A stretch of DNA of 64,000 bases, taken from positions 19,923-83,922 of the forward strand of contig JAHFUS010000006.1 of the NCBI GenBank assembly GCA_023264975.1, in the 5' to 3' direction. This DNA comes from Actinomycetes bacterium (lineage in GTDB: Bacteria > Actinomycetota > Acidimicrobiia > Acidimicrobiales > GCA-2861595). Made by a program: the position numbers and the translations under genes. Below the pieces are notes generated by a model. The model ran no database searches. It was not told the DNA's origin and saw only the letters and a program-made list of their open reading frames with translations. Shown one piece after another: positions 37,222 to 45,795 of the stretch (positions are counted from its first letter, which is position 1; each line of letters opens with the position of its first letter).

Positions 37222-38851
37222 CGCGGCGGCGCCCCTTGGGCGCGGCCGCCACAGCCCGTTGCCCGACCTGCCCGAGGCGGTCGACATCTACGACACCACC
37301 CTCCGGGACGGCAGCCAGCAGGAGGGCCTCTCCCTCACGGTGGACGACAAGCTCCGGGTCGCCCGCCAGCTCGACCACCTCGGTGTCGCCTATATCGAAG
37401 GCGGCTGGCCGGGCGCCAACCCCAAGGATGAGGAGTTCTTCCAGCGGGCGCCCGACGAGCTGAAGCTGGAGACCGCCACCCTGGTGGCCTTCGGCTCCAC
37501 CCGCCGGCCACGCAGCCGGACCGACACCGACGACACGCTCCGCCACCTGGTGAAGGCGAAGACCTCGGCCGTGTGCATCGTGGGCAAGTCGTGGGACCGC
37601 CATGTCACCGAGGCGCTGCGCACTGACCTCGACGAGGCGGTGGCAATGACGAGCGAGTCGGTGGCATTCCTGCGGGCCAACGGCCTGCGGGTGTTCTTCG
37701 ACGCCGAGCACTTCTTCGACGGCTACAGGTCCGACCGGGAGTTCACCCTCCGGGTCCTGCGGGCAGCCGAGGAGGCCGGGGCCGGGACGCTGGTGCTGTG
37801 CGACACCAACGGCGGCACGCTGCCCCACGAGGTCGAGCAGATCGTCTCCGAGGTGCGGGCTGAGGTGTCCGCCCAGATCGGCCTGCACTTCCACAACGAC
37901 GGGGGTTGCGGGGTGGCCAACACCCTCACCGGCGTCCGCCTCGGCGCCACCCATGTGCAGGGATGCGTGAACGGCTACGGCGAACGCACCGGCAACGCCG
38001 ACCTGTGCGCCGCCATCGGTGACCTCAGCGTCAAGATGGGCGTGCGCACCATCGACCCGGAGCGACTGGAGCGGCTGCGGCCGGTGTCCCACCACATCGC
38101 CGAGCTGGTCAACATCGCCCCCAACCCGCAGCAGCCGTTCGTGGGCCACTCGGCCTTCGCCCACAAGGCCGGCCTGCACACGTCGGCGATCGCCCGGGGC
38201 CGCGACCTCTACGAGCACATCCCGCCCGACACCGTAGGGAACGGCTCCCGCTTCGTGGTCAGCGAGCTGGCCGGCCGGTCCACCCTCGCCCTGAAGGCCG
38301 AGCAACTCGGTCTCGCCCTCGACGGCTCGGCGCTGGGCGCGGTGCTGGAGCAGCTCAAGGACCTGGAGCACCGCGGGTACCACTTCGAGGTGGCCGACGG
38401 GTCCCTGGAGCTGTTGATGCGCAGGGCGACCGGGTGGGAGCAACCCTTCTTCCGGCTGGAGTCGTTCCGGGTGATCACCGAGCAGCGCGAGGACCACCAC
38501 TTCGACACCGAGGCCACCATCAAGGTCCATGTGCAGGGCGAACGGGTGGTGGCCACGGGGGAGGGCAACGGCCCCGTCAACGCCCTCGACGCAGCGCTGC
38601 GCCGGGCGGTGGGGGAGAAGTACCCGGCGCTGTCCGGCGTCCACCTCACCGACTACAAGGTTCGGGTGCTCGACACGTCGAAGGGCACGGGCGCCGTCAC
38701 CCGGGTGCTGATCGACTCGACCGACGGCGAGCACACATGGTCCACCATCGGCGTGTCGGAGAACATCATCGAGGCGTCGTGGCAGGCCCTTTCCGATGCC
38801 GTCGTCTACGGTCTGCTCCACAGCGCCGCGGGCGCCGACGACAAGGGGTAG
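37202..38851 (+). CDS. cimA: Citramalate synthase
   Basis: Condenses pyruvate with acetyl-CoA to (R)-citramalate, the start of threonine-independent isoleucine synthesis. 549 residues. It has the CimA-type opening DIYDTTLRDGSQQEGLSLTV (about 28-47) rather than the GEQSPG of LeuA. The metal site is HFHNDGGCGVANT (about 229-241), with NGYGERTGNADLCAAIG. HSAFAHKAGLHTSAI follows, and the C-terminal regulatory LeuA-dimer domain (about 410-540). GTG 37202 lies inside ilvE. Being co-transcribed with leuB fits the use of LeuB on methylmalate. Confidence 0.93.
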   Translation: MNTSTRDAAAPLGRGRHSPLPDLPEAVDIYDTTLRDGSQQEGLSLTVDDKLRVARQLDHLGVAYIEGGWPGANPKDEEFFQRAPDELKLETATLVAFGSTRRPRSRTDTDDTLRHLVKAKTSAVCIVGKSWDRHVTEALRTDLDEAVAMTSESVAFLRANGLRVFFDAEHFFDGYRSDREFTLRVLRAAEEAGAGTLVLCDTNGGTLPHEVEQIVSEVRAEVSAQIGLHFHNDGGCGVANTLTGVRLGATHVQGCVNGYGERTGNADLCAAIGDLSVKMGVRTIDPERLERLRPVSHHIAELVNIAPNPQQPFVGHSAFAHKAGLHTSAIARGRDLYEHIPPDTVGNGSRFVVSELAGRSTLALKAEQLGLALDGSALGAVLEQLKDLEHRGYHFEVADGSLELLMRRATGWEQPFFRLESFRVITEQREDHHFDTEATIKVHVQGERVVATGEGNGPVNALDAALRRAVGEKYPALSGVHLTDYKVRVLDTSKGTGAVTRVLIDSTDGEHTWSTIGVSENIIEASWQALSDAVVYGLLHSAAGADDKG

Positions 38852-38856
38852 ACGGC

Positions 38857-39366
38857 GTGGCCCAACCGGAGTTCGTCCCGCTCCATGCAGGAGACAGGGT
38901 GCGTGCCGCGGAGCGCCTACCCGCCCATGGTGGGTGGCGCCAGGACCGCCCGGCCGAACTGCTTTCGCCCGATCTGCCCACCGGGGAGCGCTTCGGTTCG
39001 CCCGGTCCCGACCAGGGCTACGCACTCACCCTGGCCGGGCGCTTCGCCGACCGCCTGAAGCCGGCGCCCGGCGAGCACCACGAGGACGCCGTCGCCGGAG
39101 CGGTCGGTGTGGCCATGCGGCGGGCGTCGATGTTCGGGCGGGCGCCGGTGATCCACGATCTCGACCTTGCCTTCACCCTGTTCGGGTATCTGGGCGACGC
39201 GCCGGCGGACCTCGTGACGTTCCGGGCACCGCTGCTGCAAGGCGCGGCGCACAGCTACTGGGTGCAGCGCGACGTGGTCGACAAGGTGAAGCAGGAGACC
39301 CTGCGCATGACGCCGGTCCAGGTGCGGGCCAAGCTCGCCGAGTGGCCGAGCCTGTTCACCTCATGA
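38857..39366 (+). CDS. Conserved-looking protein of unknown function
   Basis: 169 residues from GTG 38857, 5 bp after cimA, so probably part of the same transcript. No signal peptide or membrane helix. Segments: LPAHGGWRQDRPAELLSPDLP, FGSPGPDQGYALTLAGRFADRL, VAGAVGVAMRRASMFGRAPVIHDLD and FTLFGYLGDAPADLVTFR. It ends in a helical RDVVDKVKQETLRMTPVQV. It reads as a soluble, mostly helical protein. I do not recognise a family. The stop overlaps the next gene by four bases. Confidence 0.7.
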   Translation: MAQPEFVPLHAGDRVRAAERLPAHGGWRQDRPAELLSPDLPTGERFGSPGPDQGYALTLAGRFADRLKPAPGEHHEDAVAGAVGVAMRRASMFGRAPVIHDLDLAFTLFGYLGDAPADLVTFRAPLLQGAAHSYWVQRDVVDKVKQETLRMTPVQVRAKLAEWPSLFTS

Positions 39367-40229
39367 GCGTCGACACCTTCGAGCTCGAGGCCGGTGACTT
39401 CACGTTCACCGCCCACGCCGCCGGGCCCGAGGACGGCCGGCTCGTCCTCCTCCTCCATGGCTTTCCGCAGAACTCGTTCGAGTGGCGCCACCAGATGGCG
39501 GCGTTGGCCGCCGCCGGATACCGGGCCGTTGCCTTCGACCAGCGCGGGTACTCGCCGGGCGCCCGTCCCGAGGGCGTGGAGCAGTACCGCATGGAGCATC
39601 TGGTGGCCGACGTGCTGGCCGTGGCTGATGAGCTCGGTGCCCACCGACTCGACCTGGTGGGCCACGACTGGGGTGGCGCGGTCGCGTGGTTGGTCGCCGC
39701 CCACTACCCGCAGCGGGTGCGCACGCTCACGGCCGTGTCCATGCCGCACCCCGCCGCGTTCGCACTGGCCCTCTCGGGCGGCGACCCCGATCAGGCGGCC
39801 AAGTCCTCCTACATTGAGATGCTGCGCCAGGAGGGGACGGCCGAGGAGGCCCTCCTCGCCGGCGATGGCCGGGGCCTGCGGCGCGTCCTGGCCGCCACCG
39901 GCCACCCTTACCCCGACAACACTGACGAGTACATTCGGCTGCTCTCCGAGCCCGGTGCGCTCACCGGCGCCCTGAACTGGTACCGGGCCGTGTCGGTGAG
40001 CGAGGCGGCAGCCCGCTCGGCCGGTGGGCTCAAGGTTCAGGTGCCCACCATGTACGTGTGGGGCGACGCCGACGCCGCCCTCGGTCGGGTGGCGGCCGAA
40101 AGGAGTGCCGAGTTCGTGGAGGGCCCGTACCGCTTCGAGGTGCTCGAAGGGGTAGGCCATTGGATCCCCGAAGAGGTCCCCGACGACCTCAGCAAGCTCC
40201 TCCTGGAGCACCTGTCCTCCCACGGCTGA
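39363..40229 (+). CDS. Alpha/beta hydrolase, epoxide-hydrolase / haloalkane-dehalogenase-like
   Basis: 288 residues from ATG 39363 (overlap ATGA with the previous gene). HGFPQNSFEWRHQM is the oxyanion HGFP motif. The nucleophile elbow VGHDWGGAVAW has Asp, as in epoxide hydrolases and dehalogenases, instead of Ser. A cap domain follows (about 135-215), and the family end motif is GVGHWIPEEVPDDL with the catalytic His. A tyrosine pair expected for epoxide opening could be NWYRAV (about 210) in the cap. Substrate unknown; epoxide hydrolase is the best guess. Confidence 0.87.
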   Translation: MSVDTFELEAGDFTFTAHAAGPEDGRLVLLLHGFPQNSFEWRHQMAALAAAGYRAVAFDQRGYSPGARPEGVEQYRMEHLVADVLAVADELGAHRLDLVGHDWGGAVAWLVAAHYPQRVRTLTAVSMPHPAAFALALSGGDPDQAAKSSYIEMLRQEGTAEEALLAGDGRGLRRVLAATGHPYPDNTDEYIRLLSEPGALTGALNWYRAVSVSEAAARSAGGLKVQVPTMYVWGDADAALGRVAAERSAEFVEGPYRFEVLEGVGHWIPEEVPDDLSKLLLEHLSSHG

Positions 40230-40328
40230 GCGCAGTTCGGCCGGCTGGCGCCGTCCGGTCTGCGAAAACGGTCCGTTCCGGTGGTGTTTAGCTGACCAGA
40301 GCGCCTGTGTCGGTGCGACACTGAGGCG

Positions 40329-41477
40329 ATGCAGCCGATCCTGCTGACCGACGAGCAGCGGGAGTTCCGCTCGGTCCTGCGCCGGTTCAGCGAGGGAAAG
40401 ATCGCGCCGCGCGCGGCCGAGGTCGACGAGCGGGCCGAGTTCTCGTGGGACAACTACCGGGACTGCGTGGCCATGGAGCTGCCGTCGCTGGGTGTGCCCA
40501 CCGAGTACGGCGGGGCAGGCGCCGACGCCGTCACCCAGGCGATCATGGTCGAAGAGCTGGCGCGGGTGTGCGCGTCGACCAGCCTCATGATGCTCATCTC
40601 CAAGCTCGGGATGATCCCAGTTATCAACTGGGGCTCGGAGGAGCTGAAGCAGGCCTACCTGCCACGTGTCGCCTCAGGTCAGGCGCAGGCGTCATACTGC
40701 CTCTCGGAGCCCGACGCCGGCTCCGACGTGGCCGCCATGTCCGCCCGGGCCGTCCGCGACGGCGACTCATACGTGCTCAACGGCGTGAAGTACTGGACCA
40801 CGAACGCCGGCATCTCCGACACCTACACGGTGTTCGCCAAGACCGACCCGGCCGCCGGCCACCGGGGCATCTCCTGCTTCCTCGTGGAGCGCGACTGGGG
40901 CCTGCGGATCGGCAAGCTGGAGAAGAAGCTCGGGGTGCGGGGCAGCCCCACAGGTGAGGTGCTCCTCGAGGACGTGCGGGTCCCCGCCACCCACCGCATC
41001 GGCGAGGAAGGGCAGGGCTTCTACATCGCCATGGGTACGCTCGACCGCAGCCGGCCCTCGATCGGCGCCCAAGCGGTCGGCATCGCCCAGGGGGCCATCG
41101 ACTACGCAGCGGGCTACGTCAAGCAACGCCGCCAGTTCGGGCGGCCGCTGGCCGAGCTGCAGGGCCTCCAGTTCATGCTGGCCGACATGGCCATGAGGAC
41201 CGAGGCGGCCCGGGGCCTGGTGTACCGGGCCTGCGCCCTCATCGACGCCGGCGCCGACGGGGCGGCGGAGCTGAGCGCGGCCGGCGCAATGGCCAAGTGC
41301 TTTGCCTCCGACACGGCGATGGCCGTCACCACGGACGCCGTGCAACTGCTGGGCGGCTACGGCTATACCCGCGACTTCCCGGTGGAGCGCATGATGCGTG
41401 ACGCAAAGATCACCCAGATCTACGAGGGCACCAACCAGATCCAGCGGATCGTGATCGCGAAGAACCTTCTGCGGTAA
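40329..41477 (+). CDS. Acyl-CoA dehydrogenase
   Basis: FAD-dependent alpha,beta-dehydrogenation of acyl-CoA. 382 residues, full length. The N-terminal helical domain is followed by [20 protein letters not shown] (FAD and substrate contacts, about 119-138), YWTTNAG and [18 protein letters not shown]-terminal motifs are [23 protein letters not shown] and [17 protein letters not shown], where the Glu of YEGTNQ (about 366) is the usual catalytic base. ATG 40329 is used. Chain-length preference cannot be called; no beta-oxidation partners are adjacent. Confidence 0.93.
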   Translation: MQPILLTDEQREFRSVLRRFSEGKIAPRAAEVDERAEFSWDNYRDCVAMELPSLGVPTEYGGAGADAVTQAIMVEELARVCASTSLMMLISKLGMIPVINWGSEELKQAYLPRVASGQAQASYCLSEPDAGSDVAAMSARAVRDGDSYVLNGVKYWTTNAGISDTYTVFAKTDPAAGHRGISCFLVERDWGLRIGKLEKKLGVRGSPTGEVLLEDVRVPATHRIGEEGQGFYIAMGTLDRSRPSIGAQAVGIAQGAIDYAAGYVKQRRQFGRPLAELQGLQFMLADMAMRTEAARGLVYRACALIDAGADGAAELSAAGAMAKCFASDTAMAVTTDAVQLLGGYGYTRDFPVERMMRDAKITQIYEGTNQIQRIVIAKNLLR

Positions 41478-41570
41478 GGGGTTTGTGGCTCCGGCGCCGG
41501 CACGGGAACATCGCTGGCACCGGTCATGGAGTCACTGACGTTCGGCAGGGTGAACCCGCTCGGATGCAGG

Positions 41571-41590
41571 TAGTGCTGCAGGTAGCACTA
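41571..41590 (+). other. Hairpin and strong ribosome-binding site ahead of the pilin gene
   Basis: TAGTGCT-GCAGGT-AGCACTA, a perfect 7-bp stem, lies within the 255-bp gap between the acyl-CoA dehydrogenase and the pilin. Just downstream GGGGGAGG (41593-41600) precedes an ATG at 41606 whose reading frame is not that of the pilin and yields unconvincing protein. Further GC-rich pairing follows to 41700. This may be a structured 5' leader for the pilin gene. Confidence 0.35.
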
Positions 41591-41732
41591 TCGGGGGAGG
41601 TGACAATGAGCCGATCGGACTCTGGCAACCGGGTCCGATCCGGCTCACAATGCGAACGGGCCGGTCCCCTGCCGGCTGGAGCGAGTGGCCAGGGCTCGGG
41701 CCCCGCCCGTCAGGAGAGCCCGAGGGAAACCC

Positions 41733-41927
41733 ATGGACGTGTTCGGGATGGTCCGGGCGGCCTACGGGCGCGCGGCACGGCAGTGGAGCAGGTGCCAGCA
41801 CGGTGCCGCACTCGTCGAGTACGGGCTCCTGATCGCCTTCATCGCCGTGACCTGCCTCGCAGCAGTGGCCTACATAGGCGGCTGGGCCAACGACGCCCTG
41901 ACGTCGATCGGCAATCGGATCCAGTAA
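41733..41927 (+). CDS. Flp/Fap-type pilin (type IVb)
   Basis: 64-residue pilin. The short basic N-terminus (MDVFGMVRAAYGRAARQWSR) ends at the processing and hydrophobic region HGAALVEYGLLIAFIAVTC. The Glu of VEYGLL is the hallmark Glu of Flp pilins. A hydrophobic helix and a short tail (GGWANDALTSIGNRIQ) follow. GAGGG lies 6 bases before ATG 41733. Flp pilins are assembled by Tad machinery; none of those genes (tadA-G, rcpA, cpaF) is in this window, so this is an orphan pilin. Confidence 0.85.
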   Translation: MDVFGMVRAAYGRAARQWSRCQHGAALVEYGLLIAFIAVTCLAAVAYIGGWANDALTSIGNRIQ

Positions 41928-42019
41928 GCAAGGCCGCCCGCCGCCGTGTGATTGCCGCCGGCGCGGGTTGTGACCGATACTGGTGGTTGCGTCCGCACTG
42001 GCCGAAAAGCGGACCCGAC

Positions 42020-42475
42020 GTGACCCCGCCTTCCCCGTCCGACTCCGAGTGGTTCGACGACCCTCGCCTCGAGGAGATCTTCGCCTCGTGGGCCGAGAGC
42101 AACCATCCCTCCACCCGCGACACCAGTGCCAAGACCCCTGACCCGGCCGCCGAGGGGGAGGCCGAGCGGCCGCCCGGGGACGCCGGCGCGGGGGACGCCG
42201 GCGCAGTGGATGCCGGCGGGGGGGACGTCGGCGGGGGGGACGTCGGGGACGACCTCGACGCCCGGAGCGCCGCCGGCGCCGACGTGGACTGGGACGTACC
42301 GGACCTCCGCCAGGCGTGGACCGGGGCCGACACCGATCCGGCCCCGGGCCCGCCGGAGGCCACCGGGCCCGATCCGCAGCCCGAGCCGCCGGCCGAGGGC
42401 GGCCCCTGGGCCCGCGACCGCGACGACGTCATCCCCGCTTCCCGCCGGCGGCGGTGGGGACGCCGCAAGGGCTGA
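42020..42475 (+). CDS. Acidic low-complexity protein of unknown function
   Basis: 151 residues from GTG 42020. It begins with a plausible short folded part (DSEWFDDPRLEEIFASWAESN). It then consists of Asp/Gly/Pro/Ala repeats, including GDAGAGDAGAVDAGGGDVGG encoded by a near-repetitive stretch (42178-42250). It ends with DDVIPASRRRRWGRRKG, a basic tail. High acidity and lack of hydrophobic segments suggest an intrinsically disordered protein. No family recognised. Confidence 0.5.
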   Translation: MTPPSPSDSEWFDDPRLEEIFASWAESNHPSTRDTSAKTPDPAAEGEAERPPGDAGAGDAGAVDAGGGDVGGGDVGDDLDARSAAGADVDWDVPDLRQAWTGADTDPAPGPPEATGPDPQPEPPAEGGPWARDRDDVIPASRRRRWGRRKG

Positions 42476-42484
42476 CCGGGCCGC

Positions 42485-42685
42485 TCAGATCCTCCGCCGC
42501 AGCGGATGGTCCTCGGGCACCTCCACCAGGCGCAGCTCGTTCCCCTTCGGGTCGGTCACCCAGCACTCCACCTGGCCCCACGGCATCGCTGCCGCCTCCT
42601 TCACCACGGTGACGCCGGCCCGGCGGAGCCGGGGACGCGCAGAGCGCGCCGCCTCGTCCCGTAGGTACCAGCGGGACATCGGCAT
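42485..42685 (-). pseudogene. Remnant of a glyoxalase/VOC-fold protein (C-terminal half)
   Basis: The 66-codon frame ends with AMPWGQVECWVTDPKGNELRLVEVPEDHPLRRRI. This is the last beta-alpha-beta of a vicinal-oxygen-chelate protein, with the metal-ligand Glu in NELRLVE. The first three quarters of the fold are missing, and no good upstream continuation exists in this or neighbouring frames. Probably decayed. Confidence 0.55.
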
Positions 42686-42822
42686 CTACGCGAGAACTCG
42701 GCTCCTCGAAGGGGCGGGCCGCCTTCGTGGCCTCTTCCACCGCCTCGGCGGCCAGGCCACCATGGCGCCGTCCGATCCGTCGCCGTTGGGCCCGGAGCCC
42801 GCATCGGCGCCGGCCGACTTCT

Positions 42823-43224
42823 CTAGGCGCCCGACTTCCCGGTCGCCGGAGCCTTCTTGGCCGGGGCCTTCCCGGCCGGCTGCTCGTGCTTGGCGCCGCC
42901 GCCATCGCCGTCGCTGCTGGCCTCGGTCTTGGCCGGTGCCTTCCTGGCCGGCGTCGCCTTGGCGCCCCCCGATTTCTTGACCGGCGCGGCGTGGTCGTGG
43001 TCGTGCGCCTCGCCGTGGTGTTCCTGTTCGAAGTTCTCGTGCGGGTAGTGGGCGTGCGAGATCTGGGCATGGTCGTGCTCATGCTCGTGTTCGGAGCTGA
43101 GGTGGTCGAACCCACCTGCTAACCGGTTGTGGTTGTGGGTCACGTGGTAATGCCGGTGCACGTGCACCAGCGCCTCGTGTTCGTGTGTGTCCCACTCCCC
43201 GTGCTGCTCGTGGCCCTCAGCCAT
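42823..43224 (-). CDS. Histidine-rich protein with Lys/Ala/Pro-rich tail
   Basis: 133 residues from ATG 43224, with AGGAGGG 5 bases upstream. Residues 1-75 are packed with His in HxH and HxHxH patterns (WDTHEHEALVHVHRHYHVTH, SSEHEHEHDHAQISHAHYPH, GEAHDHDHA), about one residue in four. The remainder is a low-complexity cationic tail (KKSGGAKATPARKAPAKTE, GKAPAKKAPATGKSGA). Binding of nickel, zinc or copper is plausible from composition, but no known family was recognised and no metal genes adjoin it. The tail resembles histone-H1-like tails of actinobacterial proteins. Confidence 0.72.
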   Translation of the reverse strand: MAEGHEQHGEWDTHEHEALVHVHRHYHVTHNHNRLAGGFDHLSSEHEHEHDHAQISHAHYPHENFEQEHHGEAHDHDHAAPVKKSGGAKATPARKAPAKTEASSDGDGGGAKHEQPAGKAPAKKAPATGKSGA

Positions 43225-43291
43225 AGTCCCTCCTGCGTCGGTCGACGTTGTAGCGCTTCCCCCTATCCGAACAGGCGTAGCAGGCAACACC

Positions 43292-44160
43292 CTAAGCCTG
43301 GGACGGTGGCGATGCCGACGCGGTCCCCGGCCACCAGATGGCCGCCACCCGGTGCTCGAGCGGCGGCAGCGTCCGCAGCAGCTCGGCGATCTCCTCGTCG
43401 CGCTCAGGGCCGACCAGAAGCCGGCGTCGGGCGAAGGCCACCCGGTCCGGCGTGACGTCGCGGGGCCGGGGCGGGAGCACCACGTCCTCGCGAGCGGCGT
43501 CGATGCCGAGGGCGGCGATCACCCCCTCTATCTCGTCGGCCACGACCCGGTCGGGGCGGGCGACGCCGTGGATCGCCTCCCACATCGGGGGGGTTCAGGC
43601 CGAGCGGGGGAGCGTGGGACGAGATCTCAAGGACGACCCGCCGCAGGGCCTTCTCCGTGAGAGCGGTGAGGAAGTCCTCGATGTCGTCGGCGAAGTAGAG
43701 GGCGTGGTGACTGACGACCACGTCGACCGGCTCGATCTGGTTGGCCACGTCGGGCCAGGCGCCGAGGACGGCCCGGGCCTCGACCCCAGCCGTGCGTGCG
43801 CTCGCCCGGAAGGAATCGAGCATGCCTTCGAGGCGGTCGACACCCACGACGAGCCCGGCCCGGGGCGCCAGACCGAGGCTGGAGGCGCCGCCACCGACAC
43901 CCACGTCGAGCACCGACCCACCCTGTGGCAGTGCCTCCAGGGCCCGCAGGCGCGACAGCCGGGGCGGCTGCTCGGCGTCCTCCTCCGGTCGCCAACGGAA
44001 CATCTCGGGCTCGAAGGGTGAACGTGGGCTCGGGGGACGGCTGCCGCATCCACTCGGGGACGGCGGCGTCGTACATCGCCTGCCGCCAGCGGTCGCCCGG
44101 TCTCGGCCGCCCTTGGTCGTCCGGCTGCTGGTCCGTCGGGGGAGTGGGAGGATCGGCCAC
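43292..44160 (-). pseudogene. SAM-dependent methyltransferase gene broken by two frameshifts
   Basis: Three frames join into one class I methyltransferase. The start GTG 44160 (VADPPTPPTDQQPD, RWRQAMYDAAVPEWMRQPSP) runs to about 44010. A second frame carries FRWRPEEDAEQPPRLSRLRAL, the SAM-binding GGSVLDVGVGGGASSLGLAP, VVGVDRLEGML and DVVVSHHALYFADD to about 43590. A third frame carries MWEAIHGVARPDRVVADEIEG to the stop at 43292. The second shift lies at a run of seven G (43586-43592), a typical site for slippage or base-calling error. Either a recent pseudogene or an intact gene with two sequence errors. Confidence 0.7.
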
Positions 44161-44361
44161 ACCGTAGTATCGCCCGCCAGGTGTGAGGATGGCGCCATGC
44201 ACGTGGAGCGGTTCGATCTCGTCGTCGTCGGCCGAAGTGAGCCCTGGGCCGGCGAAAGACAAGCGGCCACGGAGTTGGCTCAACGTAACTTCGCGGCCGG
44301 GCGGCGCACCGAGTGGCCGGGGCCTGCCAGACTCGCGGCGTCCCCAGAGACAGGAGTGGTC

Positions 44362-44934
44362 ATGCGTGCACTCTCGTTCCGTCCGGCGCTCACCCTGCGG
44401 GGCAGGACGTTCAAGGGGTTGCGGGGGTGGGCGGGCAAGCCGCTGCACCCGCCGCTCACCGATGTGCCCGTCGGCGCCTACATCCTGGTGGCAGCGTTCG
44501 ACGTGCTGTCGTTCCTTTTCAAGGACGAGCTGTGGGCCCGCGACCTTTACCGGGCGGGCACGTTCACCATGGTGGGCGGCGCGGTGGTGTCGGTGTTCGC
44601 AGCTCTGACCGGCTTATGGGACTGGCTCAAGTCCACCAAGAAGGGCACCCAGGCCCGGCGGACGGCCAACGCCCATGCCTGGACGATGCTCACGGTCACC
44701 GGCCTGGTGCTTGTCGACATAGTGATGCGGTGGTTCCTCTACGAGTACGTCCGGTACACCCCGCCCCGCGTCCTGATAGTGACGCTGGCCGCCGCAGGTC
44801 TCACGTTCATCGGCGGCACCCTCGGCGGCTCGCTGGCCTACGACTACGGCTTCAACGTGGAGACGTCGGGTGACCACCCTGTCTGGCACGAGTCCGAGGT
44901 GGACGTGTTCCCGGGCGACGGGCACCCCGCCTGA
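44362..44934 (+). CDS. DUF2231-type membrane protein
   Basis: 190 residues from ATG 44362, with AGGAG 9 bases upstream. DUF2231 signature: GKPLHPPLTDVPVGAYILVAAFDVL-type start (about 27-50), then four membrane segments. The second has AGTFTMVGGAVVSVFAALTG and the fourth IVTLAAAGLTFIGGTLGGSLAYDYGFNV. The conserved His-Pro at the first helix start is present. Relatives are four-helix inner-membrane proteins, sometimes next to redox or cytochrome genes. Function unknown. Confidence 0.85.
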   Translation: MRALSFRPALTLRGRTFKGLRGWAGKPLHPPLTDVPVGAYILVAAFDVLSFLFKDELWARDLYRAGTFTMVGGAVVSVFAALTGLWDWLKSTKKGTQARRTANAHAWTMLTVTGLVLVDIVMRWFLYEYVRYTPPRVLIVTLAAAGLTFIGGTLGGSLAYDYGFNVETSGDHPVWHESEVDVFPGDGHPA

Positions 44935-45117
44935 CCCCGGGCGAGCTGCATTCCGTGGAGTCTTGCATCCGGTATGCAGACGCAGTACTCCACAGAATCT
45001 CGCCGTCCGGGGTCAGGAGCGGTGGCGATGAGGGCCGTCAGGCCGCGGCGCCGGCGCGGCTTGGTCGGAGAACGTACGATCCGGTCGGCGGCACAATCGG
45101 CGAAGGGAGCGACAGCG

Positions 45118-45696
45118 GTGGGAGAGCACGGCCAGGATCTTCCGTCCCTCTACCGCCGGGCGGTGTCGGGCTTCGGCGACCTCGTGCATGCGGTGGCGAC
45201 CGACCGGTGGACGGCGCCCACGCCGTGCGCCGGCTGGGACGTGCGGCAGTTGGTCAACCACGTGGCCGGCGAGAACGCATGGATCCTGCCCCTGCTGGAG
45301 GGGCGCACCATCGCCGAAGTCGGCGACACCCTTGACGGTGACCTGCTCGGCGACGACCCGGCCGGAGCGTGGGACGAACTGGCGGCGGCGGCCGTGATCG
45401 CCACGGCTGCGGACGGGGCGCTCGACACGGTGGTGCACGTGTCCTTCGGTGACATCCCCGGCAGCGAGTACCTGTCCCAGGTTGCAGTCGACCACGTCAT
45501 CCACGCGTGGGACCTGGCCCAGGGCATCGGCGCCGGCGTGGAGCTGGCCCCCGATCTGGTGGAGTTCGCCTACGACTACCTGGCGCCGCATGTCGAGCAG
45601 TGGCGGGCCGTGGGCGCCTTCGGCGAGCGGGTGGACGTTCCTGACGACGCTGCGCCCGAGGTCCGCCTTCTGGGCCTCGCGGGCCGACGGGCCTGA
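45118..45696 (+). CDS. TIGR03086/DinB-fold protein, mycothiol-dependent isomerase-like
   Basis: 192 residues from GTG 45118, with GAAGGGAG upstream. It has the N-terminal maleylpyruvate-isomerase (DinB-like) four-helix domain: VATDRWTAPTPCAGWDVRQLVNHVAGENAWILP-type start (His in LVNHVAG). A second metal-ligand pair lies in VDHVIHAWDLAQGIG, with His residues spaced as in family members. These bind a divalent metal and, in some cases, mycothiol, which suits an actinobacterium. The specific reaction is unknown. Confidence 0.85.
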   Translation: MGEHGQDLPSLYRRAVSGFGDLVHAVATDRWTAPTPCAGWDVRQLVNHVAGENAWILPLLEGRTIAEVGDTLDGDLLGDDPAGAWDELAAAAVIATAADGALDTVVHVSFGDIPGSEYLSQVAVDHVIHAWDLAQGIGAGVELAPDLVEFAYDYLAPHVEQWRAVGAFGERVDVPDDAAPEVRLLGLAGRRA

Positions 45697-45795
45697 TCGC
45701 CTCGGCGACACCGGCGCGTTCCTGTCGGTGCATCGCGGCGAACTTCGCAGCGATCTGCCCGCGAGAAGGGCCGCCGGGGCCGGGCAGGGTTTGCA

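Noticed and set aside
41478-41732. Cyclic-di-GMP-I riboswitch ahead of the Flp pilin
   Set aside because: A GGCAACC-like segment and hairpins are present, but the second conserved core (GCAAAGCC type) is not found. Left as an unspecified structured leader.
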